A DNA stretch of 64,000 nt from Hydrogenophaga flava NBRC 102514 (GTDB lineage Bacteria > Pseudomonadota > Gammaproteobacteria > Burkholderiales > Burkholderiaceae_C). Positions 18,206 through 25,837 of this stretch are shown one piece after another. Each line of letters opens with the position of its first letter. Position 1 is the stretch's first letter. The notes beneath the pieces were generated by a model. It was given only the letters and a program-made list of their open reading frames with translations, was not told the DNA's origin and did no database searches. The position numbers were made by a program, and so were the translations under genes. The stretch is from positions 49,174 to 113,173 of the forward strand of contig NZ_BCTF01000019.1 in the NCBI RefSeq assembly GCF_001571145.1. Direction: 5' to 3'.

Positions 18206-19131
18206 GGTGTGTGCACAGCGGTGGGGGCGGTTTCGGTGAGGGGCTTTTCAGCGGGCGGGAACAGGGCTTCGGCCAGCGCCGCGAAAGTGATCAGCGCGCC
18301 GCCGGCCCAGCCCAGGGGGCTGAGGCTCTCGCCACCGAATGCAATGGCCGTGCCCACCGAGACCAGCAATTCCGCCAAAAGGATGACGCCGGCGCGGCTG
18401 CTCTCCAGGTGGCTCACGCCGTACTGCCAGGTGACGGTCGCCAGCAGCATCCAGCCGAAGCCGTAGGCCAGCAGCGCGAGCCACAGCCACGCACCGATGC
18501 CGGGCAGTTCGCGCCCGGTGAGCGCGGTGGCGATGCCCGAGAGCAGGCCGCAGCCGACGAACACGGCGAAGGTCTTGGTGCGCAGCGGCACGCGGTGCGC
18601 GGCGCGCGCGATCACGTTGTTGGCCGCGAAGGCGAAACCGGCCGAGAGCGAGAGCGCGTCGACCCAGGTGAAGGCCAGCGCCTCACCGCCGATCCCCGGA
18701 CCGCCCAGCACCAGCCACAGCCCGACGATGGCGCCCGCCACCGCGGCCCAGCGCGCGGGCGGGATGCGCTCCTTGAGGAACAGCCAGCCGCCCAGCACCG
18801 ACCACACGGGCGACAGATAGAACAGGAACATCACCCGCGCCACGTCGCCCAGCATCACCGCGTTGACGAAGGAGGTGTTGGCCCATCCTCCTACCAGCAC
18901 CAGCGCCAGCACCAGGCCCCACTGCGCACGCCAGGCGGCGCGATCGCGCCAGAGCACGACCAGCGCGAGCAGGCCCACCGAGCCGTAGGTGAGCAACGAC
19001 ACCAGCGGCCCCGGCAGGCCCTGCGCGACGAAGGCCTTGAGCGGCATCCAGGTCAGGCCCCAGAGCGTGGCCGAAAGCAGCAGCACGGCGGTGGCGACGC
19101 GGTCGGTGGGGTGGGCGGGCAACAGGTTCAT
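18202..19131 (-). CDS. EamA/DMT-family permease
   Basis: A 309-residue inner-membrane protein with ten predicted helices in two EamA repeats (LSATLWGLTWMPLKAF at the start of the first; TWVDALSLSAGFAFAANNVIARA in the second). DMT proteins move metabolites or export amines. It overlaps the creatininase start (ATGA) and starts 10 bp after an SDR gene, so it belongs to operon B. It may export an excess intermediate or import a second substrate. It is not a small SMR/Gdx-type guanidinium exporter, which would be about 105 residues. Confidence 0.85.
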   Translation of the reverse strand: MNLLPAHPTDRVATAVLLLSATLWGLTWMPLKAFVAQGLPGPLVSLLTYGSVGLLALVVLWRDRAAWRAQWGLVLALVLVGGWANTSFVNAVMLGDVARVMFLFYLSPVWSVLGGWLFLKERIPPARWAAVAGAIVGLWLVLGGPGIGGEALAFTWVDALSLSAGFAFAANNVIARAAHRVPLRTKTFAVFVGCGLLSGIATALTGRELPGIGAWLWLALLAYGFGWMLLATVTWQYGVSHLESSRAGVILLAELLVSVGTAIAFGGESLSPLGWAGGALITFAALAEALFPPAEKPLTETAPTAVHTP

Positions 19132-19141
19132 GTGGGAACGT

Positions 19142-19891
19142 TCAGGGCATCACCGAGCCGCCGTTGGGGCCCAGCACCTGGCCGGTGTAGAAGCGGGAGA
19201 GGTCGCTCGCAAGGAACAGCACGGTGTCGGCGATCTCTTCCGGCGCACCGAGGCGGTGCTGCGGAATCGCCAGTTCCTTCTCCACCCACTCGACGCTCAT
19301 GTGTTCGAGCGAGACCATGGCGGTGGCCACCGGGCCGGGCGCGACCGCGTTGGCGCGGATGTGCTGCGGCGCGAACTCGCGCGCCAGCGATTTGGTGAGG
19401 CCGATCACGCCGGCCTTGGCCGCGCAGTAGGGCGCGTAGCGCTCGCGGCCCAGGATGCCGAGGTCGGACGCGATGTTGACGATGGCACCCTGACCCCTGG
19501 ACAGCATGCCGGGGATGAAGGCGCGGCAGACCAGGAACACGGCCTTGAGGTCCACGGTCAGCATCCGGTCCCAGTCGGCCTCGGTGGTCTCGAGGAACGG
19601 CTTCTCCTGAATGACGCCGGCGTTGTTCACCAGCACGTCCACGGCACCCACGGCTTCGGCCATGCGCTGCACCGCGGCGGCGTCGCTCACGTCGGCCTCG
19701 ATGGCCTGCGCGCGGCCACCGGCCGCGGCGATCTCGCGCACCAGGGCATCGGCCGCGTCCGCCTGCCCGAGGTGGTTGACCCACACGAACGCGCCGGCCT
19801 GCGCCAGGCGCAGCGCCGTCGCACGGCCGATGCCGGTGGCGGCGCCGGTGACCAGGGCGGTGCGGCCCCGAAACGACAGCGCGACCGTCAC
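19142..19891 (-). CDS. SDR family oxidoreductase (second of two)
   Basis: Classical short-chain dehydrogenase, 249 residues. The nucleotide motif is TGAATGIGRA, followed by NNAG. The catalytic Ser lies in VNIASDLG and the Tyr/Lys in YCAAK. The start is a GTG at 19891 inside the stop of the preceding SDR (GTGA overlap), which fixes translation coupling. The FabG-like layout suggests oxidation of an alcohol or reduction of a carbonyl with NAD(P). The substrate may be a hydroxylated product of the adjacent di-iron enzyme. Confidence 0.88.
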   Translation of the reverse strand: MTVALSFRGRTALVTGAATGIGRATALRLAQAGAFVWVNHLGQADAADALVREIAAAGGRAQAIEADVSDAAAVQRMAEAVGAVDVLVNNAGVIQEKPFLETTEADWDRMLTVDLKAVFLVCRAFIPGMLSRGQGAIVNIASDLGILGRERYAPYCAAKAGVIGLTKSLAREFAPQHIRANAVAPGPVATAMVSLEHMSVEWVEKELAIPQHRLGAPEEIADTVLFLASDLSRFYTGQVLGPNGGSVMP

Positions 19892-20673
19892 AGCATCACC
19901 TCGCCGTGGCTGGGGCACAGGCACTGGCCGGTGAGGGCCGCAGAACCATCGCTGGCCAGGAAGAGAAAACTGCCGGCCAGATCGTCCGGCGTGAGCATGA
20001 CCGGCACGGCCTGGCGCGCCAGGATCTCGCGCTCCACCTCGGCTCCGCTGCGGCCCTGCTCCTGCGCCATGGCCGCGAGCGATCGCATGGCGGCGTCTGT
20101 GCGCACCCAGCCGGGGCAGACCGCGTTGACGCGGATGCCGCGCGGGCCCAGTTCCAGCGCGAGCGAGCGCGTGAGGCCGACGATGGCGTGCTTGCTGGCG
20201 CTGTAGGCCGAGAAGCCGGCCACGCCGATGCGGCCCCAGATCGAGGACTGGTGGATCACGCTGGCGCCGCGCGGCAACAGCGGCAACAGCGCGCGCGTGA
20301 GCCGCCACATGCCGCTGACGTTGTTGTCCAGCAGCGCGGCCCAGCGGGCGTTGGCGTCGTCGGCACCGTCGTCGACGGGCGTCGGGTATTCGCTGCCGGC
20401 GTTGTGGACCAGCACGTCCAGCCGGCCGAAGCATTCGGCCACCTGCGCGGCGACAGCGGCCACCGCGGCATCGCTGCCCAGCTCGCACACCGCGCTGTGC
20501 ACCTGGTGGCTGTGCAGGGATTCGACCAGCGCGTCCAGCGGCGCGGCCTCGCGGTCCAGCAACAGCAACCGGGCGCCCTGCGCGAGAAAGGCCCGCGCCA
20601 GCGCCTGGCCGATGCCACCGGCCGCGCCGGTGATGAGCACGGTGCGGCCTTCCAGGCCGTAACGGACCGTCAT
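19888..20673 (-). CDS. SDR family oxidoreductase (first of two)
   Basis: Classical SDR of 261 residues with TGAAGGIGQA for the cofactor, HNAGSEYP in place of the usual NNAG, the catalytic Ser in IHQSSIWG and the Tyr/Lys in YSASK. The acidic DREA after the second strand suggests NAD preference. The ATG at 20673 overlaps the stop of the desaturase-like gene (ATGA). Only about a third of its residues match the second SDR, so the two probably act on successive or different substrates and are not a recent tandem duplication. Confidence 0.88.
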   Translation of the reverse strand: MTVRYGLEGRTVLITGAAGGIGQALARAFLAQGARLLLLDREAAPLDALVESLHSHQVHSAVCELGSDAAVAAVAAQVAECFGRLDVLVHNAGSEYPTPVDDGADDANARWAALLDNNVSGMWRLTRALLPLLPRGASVIHQSSIWGRIGVAGFSAYSASKHAIVGLTRSLALELGPRGIRVNAVCPGWVRTDAAMRSLAAMAQEQGRSGAEVEREILARQAVPVMLTPDDLAGSFLFLASDGSAALTGQCLCPSHGEVML

Positions 20674-21680
20674 ACCGCGGTCAGAAACGACACACCGACA
20701 GCGCCGATGAAGCCGTCGGCCCGGCCCGGCGTGCCGGGCGGCAGCACCTGCCCGTAGTCCTTGGCCAGCACGCGCGTGACGCGGTGGCGGTGGTAGGCGC
20801 GCAGCAGCTCGCCCACCGTCACCACCTGCGGGCTCTTGTCGGCATACAGCTGGCGATGCAGCGCGGGCAGCTGGTACCAGGGCGCGACGGGGCGCTCGTG
20901 GTGCGCGTTGTGGAAGCCGAAGTTCAGCCACACCAGGTTGAGCCACTTCGCGTCCAGGCCCACCACGTCGCTGTAGGTGTTGGCCTGCTCGTAGGCGCGG
21001 TCGCGCAGCTTGTCCTGCGGAATCGGCTTGTCGTCCAGGATGGGGTAGGCGTCGTAGGTGTGCTGGAAGCAGTCGGCAAAGCGCAGCAGGTGCACGAACA
21101 GCAGGTAGGCCAGCGCGTACAGCGCCAGCGCCTTGAGCGACCACCAGGCCAGCAGCGCCCAGGCGGTCAGCCGCACCACGGCCACGCCGACGATGCGACC
21201 GCGCGCAGCCTTCTTGCGCCCGTCCATGAAGGGCAGGGCGATGACGAAACCGCGCATCACGAACTCCACCGCCGGGATGTGCAGCCACTCCAGCGCCAGC
21301 ACCACGCGCCGCACCACGGGGTGTGCGCGCAGGAAGGCCTGGTGGTCGAAGGTGATGACGTCGGCGCGCTCGACGTGGTGGCGCATGTGCTTGCGGCGCA
21401 GGTCGTCGAAGCTGGCGTAGGCGCTGCCGTTGATCCAGCTCATCAGAACGCCCCAGCGCTCGTTGGCCTGCGGCGTGCGGAAGATGGCCTGGTGAGCGAA
21501 CTCGTGGATGAAGTAGGCCGACCAGGTGAGGGTGAGCGCGACCAGCAGCACACCGGCGGCGTTCAGCCACCAGGCGCTCTGGCCGAGCATCCAGATGCCG
21601 GCCGGCCAGCCCAGCACGGTCACCGCAAGGGCGAGCGTGTTGGGCAGCGCGCCGTCGGCGTGCCGGAACAGGGCGGGCAT
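20670..21680 (-). CDS. Membrane di-iron fatty-acid-desaturase-fold oxygenase
   Basis: A 336-residue integral membrane protein with the three histidine boxes of the desaturase/hydroxylase family: HEFAHQ, HMRHH and HNAHHE. Four to six hydrophobic helices surround them. These residues hold two irons that activate O2 for hydroxylation or desaturation. A lipid desaturase seems out of place between a guanidine-riboswitch-controlled binding protein and two SDR genes; hydroxylation of an N-alkyl group of a substituted guanidine is a plausible alternative. The ATG at 21680 lies 27 bp after the binding-protein stop. No dedicated ferredoxin or reductase gene is in the operon. Confidence 0.85.
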   Translation of the reverse strand: MPALFRHADGALPNTLALAVTVLGWPAGIWMLGQSAWWLNAAGVLLVALTLTWSAYFIHEFAHQAIFRTPQANERWGVLMSWINGSAYASFDDLRRKHMRHHVERADVITFDHQAFLRAHPVVRRVVLALEWLHIPAVEFVMRGFVIALPFMDGRKKAARGRIVGVAVVRLTAWALLAWWSLKALALYALAYLLFVHLLRFADCFQHTYDAYPILDDKPIPQDKLRDRAYEQANTYSDVVGLDAKWLNLVWLNFGFHNAHHERPVAPWYQLPALHRQLYADKSPQVVTVGELLRAYHRHRVTRVLAKDYGQVLPPGTPGRADGFIGAVGVSFLTAV

Positions 21681-21707
21681 GGCCGCTTTCCTTTCGGGCT
21701 CTGGCGC

Positions 21708-22748
21708 TTACTTGACCAGGGCCTTGACCAGCGAGGCGTCGAAGGTGGCCTCGGTGGCGGGGATGGCGTTGATCTGGCCCTTGGCCTTGAGCAGCTGGCC
21801 GATCACCTCGCCGCTGGCGTAGTAGGAGGTGGTTTCCTTGGCGGGCAGGAAGGCCTTGGGCATCTCGGCCAGCGGGATGTTGTACACGCCGCTCATCTGT
21901 TCCTTGGCTTCCTTGGCAGAGACCCCCATGAACTTGCCGATGATCTTGGCGGCCTCGTCGGGCTTGGCCTTCATGTAGGCCATGCCGTCGAGGTAGGCCT
22001 TGATGAGGCCGGTGATCTCGGCCGGCTTGGCCTTGATGACCTTCTCGTCGAACACCAGCACGTCGGCGATCAGGCCAGGCGCGTCCTTGGACGAGAACAC
22101 CACCTTGAACTTCTTGCCGCCGCCCTGGCCCAGCACCTGCGACAGGCTGGGCTCGTAGGTCACGCCGATGGGCAGCTGGCCCGAGGCCATGGCCGCCGGC
22201 ACGGCCTCGGGCGTCATGCTGACGGGGCTGATGTCCTTCTCGCCCAGGCCGTTGACCTTGAGCGCGTAGGACAGCAGGAAGTCGCTGGGCGAGAGCGGGT
22301 TGTAGCCAACCTTCTTGCCCTTGAAGTCCTTGACCGACTTGATGGAAGCGTCGGCCACGATGGCGTCGCCGCCGTTGGAGTAGTCGATGGGCATGACCAC
22401 CTTCATGGCCTTGCCGGCCGCCACCTGGCCGACCACCTGGTCGTAGGTCAGCATGCCGCCGTCGACCGCGCCCGAGGCGATGGCCGGCGGGATCAGCGCC
22501 GGGTCGGTGAAGACCTGCAGCGAGACCTTGAGGTTGTACTTCTTGAACAGGTCCAGCGACTCGGCCACATAGAAGGGGCCATAGCCGATCCACACCACGG
22601 TGGCGATCTTCATGTTGGTGGGCGCCGCCATCGCGGCCGCCGTGGCCAGCGAGAGCGCCACGCCCAGCGCCGGCTTGAACAGCCGGCCGAGCAGGGACGA
22701 AGAAGGGGTGGACGCTGCGGGAGAGGAGAAGAGACCAGCCAGTTTCAT
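21708..22748 (-). CDS. ABC transporter substrate-binding protein (SsuA/TauA/NMT1 type)
   Basis: A 346-residue periplasmic binding protein. The signal peptide has a hydrophobic core (LGVALSLATAAAMA) with cleavage near AMA-AP, about residue 42. The mature part begins NMKIATVVWIGYGPFYVAE, the first strand and ligand loop of this family. The ATG at 22748 has CGGAG upstream. It is the first gene of operon B behind the second guanidine-I riboswitch. Operon A has a permease and ATPase of the matching class but no binding protein, so this protein probably serves that transporter. Confidence 0.9.
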   Translation of the reverse strand: MKLAGLFSSPAASTPSSSLLGRLFKPALGVALSLATAAAMAAPTNMKIATVVWIGYGPFYVAESLDLFKKYNLKVSLQVFTDPALIPPAIASGAVDGGMLTYDQVVGQVAAGKAMKVVMPIDYSNGGDAIVADASIKSVKDFKGKKVGYNPLSPSDFLLSYALKVNGLGEKDISPVSMTPEAVPAAMASGQLPIGVTYEPSLSQVLGQGGGKKFKVVFSSKDAPGLIADVLVFDEKVIKAKPAEITGLIKAYLDGMAYMKAKPDEAAKIIGKFMGVSAKEAKEQMSGVYNIPLAEMPKAFLPAKETTSYYASGEVIGQLLKAKGQINAIPATEATFDASLVKALVK

Positions 22749-22800
22749 GGGAAAGCTCCGGTTGATGAGGGACGGGCGCAGGAGAGACGATCTGATGTCG

Positions 22801-22894
22801 TTCTCCCGGGCTTTTGTCCCTCCGTGGAGCCTGCGATGAGGCCGGCCCACTCTCGGACCAGACCCTGCGCTGCCGCAGACGGAACCCTAGTGGA
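22801..22894 (-). promoter_or_regulatory. Guanidine-I riboswitch (ykkC leader), copy 2
   Basis: The minus strand shows CTAGGGTTCCG, TGGTCCGAGAG and then CCACGGAGGGACAAAAGCCC with GGGAGA, the same order as copy 1. Conserved blocks are identical to copy 1 while the stems between them differ, as expected for two functional aptamers. It lies 52 bases upstream of the substrate-binding protein start. Again there is no U-run terminator. A GCTCC in the 3' part can pair with the GGAGC ribosome-binding site. Confidence 0.93.
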
Positions 22895-22955
22895 CCTACG
22901 CACGAGCCGCTGCAACCACCGGTCACAGACCGCTCATCCATGCTGGCGAGGTCAA

Positions 22956-22971
22956 TGCACGGAGCGTGCCA
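22956..22971 (-). promoter_or_regulatory. Sigma54 (-24/-12) promoter for operon B
   Basis: The minus strand reads TGGCAC-GCTCC-GTGCA: a perfect -24 block, five-base spacer and a -12 block with the invariant GC. It lies about 60 bases upstream of riboswitch 2. A 10-bp perfect inverted repeat, GGCGCACCAA (22999-23008) and TTGGTGCGCC (23052-23061), stands 28-90 bp upstream. It could be an activator site or a 3' hairpin of the upstream kinase transcript. The remaining bases 22895-23085 hold nothing else recognised. Confidence 0.65.
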
Positions 22972-23085
22972 GGGTCTGCGGGGCGGGTGGGCGCACCAGG
23001 CGCACCAAAGCGCGGCAGAAACCCGGTGGCGCGGGCCGCGCGTGAACAGACTTGGTGCGCCGGACCTTGGCGAACCGGGTGGCGC

Positions 23086-24786
23086 TCAGTCGTCGCCCAG
23101 GTCCTTGCCGTGGTTGCTGCGCCAGATCGCGCGCAGCAACCAGATGGCGCCCGCGAAGGCGCTGGCAAAGCCGATGAAGCCGAAGGCCGGCAGCCCGAAC
23201 AGCGTGGGGCCGCCCTGCACCGTCATGACGATGGACGAGCCCACGATCAGCGCCGCGATCAGCAGCGCCATCGCCAGCCGGTTGGCCGCGCGGTCGATCT
23301 GGTCGCCCACGCGCTTGAGGTGGGCGATGTCGATGCCCACATGCACCTTGCCGCGGCGCGCGTTGCGCAGCAGCCGCGTCACGTCGTCGGGCAGCTGCTC
23401 GGCCACCGACAGCGCGCGCCGCAGCGTCTTCCAGGCGCGCGTGGCCATGGCCTTGGGCTGGTAGCGCGCGCGCACCACCTGTTTGAGCAGCGGCAGGGCC
23501 TCGCCGGTCATGTGGAAGTCCGGGTCCAGGCCGCGGCCCATGCCTTCGAGTGTGATGAAGGCCTTGATCAGCAGCGCCAGATCGGACGGCAGGCCCAGCT
23601 GGTGGCCGCGCAGGATGGCCGTCACGTCGCCCAGCATCTGGCCCAGGTTCAGCTCGGCCAATGGGGAGCCGTGGTACTGGTCGACGAAGGTCTCGATCTC
23701 GGTTTCCAGCGACGAGAGGTTGGCGGTGTGCGCGTCGCCCGCCCAGTCCAGCAGCACGTCGGCCACCGTGCGCGGGTCGCGCTCGACCAGGCCCATCAGC
23801 AGCTGCAGCAGCTCCTCGCGGCGGCGCGCCGAGAGGCGGCCGACCATGCCGAAGTCGATGAAGGCGATGCGGTTGTCGGGCAGGTAGAACACGTTGCCCG
23901 GGTGCGGGTCGGCGTGGAACAGGCCGTCCTGCACGATCTGCTTGAGCACCGCCTGCGCGCCGCGCCGCGCCAGCAGGGTGCGGTCCAGCCCGGCCTCGTC
24001 GAGCTGGGCCAGCTCGTGGCCCGCGATGCCCTGGACGAAGTCCTGCACGTTCACGCGCGCGCGGGTGAAGTCCCAGTGCACCCTGGGCACCACGATCCAG
24101 GGCAGGGTGGCCATGTTGGTGGCGATGCGCTCGGCGTTGCGGCATTCACTGGCCAGGTCCAGCTCGCGGCGCAGCGACTGCGCCAGCTCGCGCACCAGCT
24201 GCTGCGGGCGGTAGGGCTTGAGCGCGGGCAGCTCGGCCTCGGCCAGCGCGGCCAGGCGGCCCATCAGGCGAAGGTCGGCCTCGATGGTGCGGTCGATGCC
24301 GGGGCGGCGGATCTTGACCACCACCTCGGTGCCGTCGTGCAGCTGCGCGCGGTGCACCTGCGCGATGGACGCCGCGGCCAGCGGCTCGGTGTCGAAGCGC
24401 GCGAACACCGCCTCGGGCTCATCGCCCAGGTCCTCGCGCAGCTGCGGCCGCAGATCGTCCAGCGGCAGGCCGGGCACGTTGCTGTGCAGCTTCTCGAACT
24501 CGGCGATGTACTCGGGAGAAAACAGGTCGGCGCGGCCCGCGAGGATCTGGCCGAGCTTGACGAAGGTGGGCCCCAGCTCTTCGAGCACCAGGCGCAGCTG
24601 CACCGGCGGCTCCAGCCGCGCGAGGTCGGCCGCGTGCTCCCAGCGCAGCGCATGGCCGGCGCGCTCCAGCCGGTCCGCCAGGCCCAGCCGGCGCACGCTG
24701 TCGCCAAAGCCATGGCGGATGAGCACACCCAGAATCTGGTTGAGGCGGCCCATGTCGCGGGCCGAGCCCAGGGTTTCGATCAGCAT
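23086..24786 (-). CDS. ABC1/AarF/UbiB-family atypical kinase
   Basis: A 566-residue protein. The family's KxGQ motif is K77LGQ80, the Ala-rich loop is AAASIAQVH, the Lys is in VVVKIRRPG, and the catalytic and metal sites are DGLFHADPHPGN and AFIDFGMVG. Two C-terminal membrane helices (about 500-560) anchor it. UbiB-type proteins are unorthodox ATPases/kinases linked to ubiquinone biosynthesis and lipid handling. Here the start is only 7 bp after the rtcA stop, so it is transcribed as the last gene of the RNA-repair operon. No ubi genes are nearby. Confidence 0.88.
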   Translation of the reverse strand: MLIETLGSARDMGRLNQILGVLIRHGFGDSVRRLGLADRLERAGHALRWEHAADLARLEPPVQLRLVLEELGPTFVKLGQILAGRADLFSPEYIAEFEKLHSNVPGLPLDDLRPQLREDLGDEPEAVFARFDTEPLAAASIAQVHRAQLHDGTEVVVKIRRPGIDRTIEADLRLMGRLAALAEAELPALKPYRPQQLVRELAQSLRRELDLASECRNAERIATNMATLPWIVVPRVHWDFTRARVNVQDFVQGIAGHELAQLDEAGLDRTLLARRGAQAVLKQIVQDGLFHADPHPGNVFYLPDNRIAFIDFGMVGRLSARRREELLQLLMGLVERDPRTVADVLLDWAGDAHTANLSSLETEIETFVDQYHGSPLAELNLGQMLGDVTAILRGHQLGLPSDLALLIKAFITLEGMGRGLDPDFHMTGEALPLLKQVVRARYQPKAMATRAWKTLRRALSVAEQLPDDVTRLLRNARRGKVHVGIDIAHLKRVGDQIDRAANRLAMALLIAALIVGSSIVMTVQGGPTLFGLPAFGFIGFASAFAGAIWLLRAIWRSNHGKDLGDD

Positions 24787-24793
24787 GCGGCCA

Positions 24794-25837
24794 TCATAGG
24801 CCGGGCGTGAGGCGCACGCACCAGCGCGACGGCAGCTCCTGGGTCAGCGTGGCGCGCACCAGCAGAAAGCGCTGGATCACCGCCAAGTTGGTCCGCAGGT
24901 GCTCGGTGGCCTCGCTGCAGGTGTAGGCCATCTCACGACCGCTGCGCTGCACCGCCAGCGCCGCGGGCAGGGCCAGCTGGTCGGCCAGATGGGGGCCGAC
25001 CGCCGCGCTGCTGGCCTGGTGCGCCCGCAGCTCGCGCAGCAGGCGCGCGGCCACCTGTTCGGAGCTGAGCGATTTTTCGCCGAGGGACGTGAACACCTCG
25101 GTGACGTGCTCGTGCGCCAGGGTCAGCATCAGCGCGTTGCCCGGGCCTTCGTTCTGCCGCACGTTGGGAATGCGCAGTTGGTCGCCGGACCAGCCCATCG
25201 CCTCGCCCAGCACCGCCAGCTCGCGCTCGGCCACGCGGCGCGGCACGGCCGCCACCAGCGATTCGGCGAACGACGCGCAGGCTGCGCCCCGCTCGCGAAG
25301 GTCGAAGGGTTGCAGGCCATCAACCGCTGGAGCGATCTCCGCCAGCATCTCGCCACCACCCGCGGGGTAGAAGCCATGCCGGCGCAAGGTGACGCCAACC
25401 GTCGCGCCCATGCGCGCCAGCAGCGGCAGGAACGCGCGCTCGATGGAGTGGAAGTTGGGCGCCAGCGGGTTGTGCGTGCCACCCGAGAGCGAGAGCCGGC
25501 TCGGCGCGTCGGCCAGCATCAGCGCCGGCAGCAAGGTCTGCAGCACCAGCAGGCAGCTGCCCGCCGAGCCGACCGCAAAGCGGTGCTCACCGGGCCGCAG
25601 GGCACCGGGCTCGAACACCAGCGTCTGCGAACCCAGCTCGGCCCCGCTCACCTGCGCGCCCGACACCGCCTGCGCGGCCAGCACGCAGGCCAGGTGCTGG
25701 CGCATCAGGCCCGGCTTGGGCCGCTTGGCGCGGATGCGCTCGATGGTCACGGGCTGGCCGGTGATCATCGACAGCGAGAGGCTGGTGCGCAGGATCTGGC
25801 CACCGCCTTCGCCGGTGGAACCGTCGATGGTCAGCAT
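24794..25837 (-). CDS. rtcA: RNA 3'-terminal phosphate cyclase
   Basis: A 347-residue enzyme that converts RNA 3'-phosphate to 2',3'-cyclic phosphate with ATP. It also adenylates ends, and so prepares or protects RNA ends around RtcB ligation. Motifs seen are GEGGGQILRTSLSLS at the N terminus, GSAGSCLLVLQTLLPALM in the middle, the nucleotidyl-accepting His in HLADQLALPAAL, and EHLRTNLAVIQRFL near the end. The length is normal. Its ATG at 25837 overlaps the end of the nucleotidyltransferase gene by 7 bases, so the two are translationally coupled. Confidence 0.95.
   Translation of the reverse strand: MLTIDGSTGEGGGQILRTSLSLSMITGQPVTIERIRAKRPKPGLMRQHLACVLAAQAVSGAQVSGAELGSQTLVFEPGALRPGEHRFAVGSAGSCLLVLQTLLPALMLADAPSRLSLSGGTHNPLAPNFHSIERAFLPLLARMGATVGVTLRRHGFYPAGGGEMLAEIAPAVDGLQPFDLRERGAACASFAESLVAAVPRRVAERELAVLGEAMGWSGDQLRIPNVRQNEGPGNALMLTLAHEHVTEVFTSLGEKSLSSEQVAARLLRELRAHQASSAAVGPHLADQLALPAALAVQRSGREMAYTCSEATEHLRTNLAVIQRFLLVRATLTQELPSRWCVRLTPGL

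Noticed and set aside
18202..19131. Guanidinium exporter of the SMR (Gdx) type
   Set aside because: The protein is a 309-residue, ten-helix EamA protein, not a four-helix protein of about 105 residues.
20674..22941. In-frame extension joining the first SDR to sequence through the desaturase and binding protein genes
   Set aside because: The extension translates other genes in the wrong frame. The SDR fold starts at the ATG 20673, which overlaps the desaturase stop.
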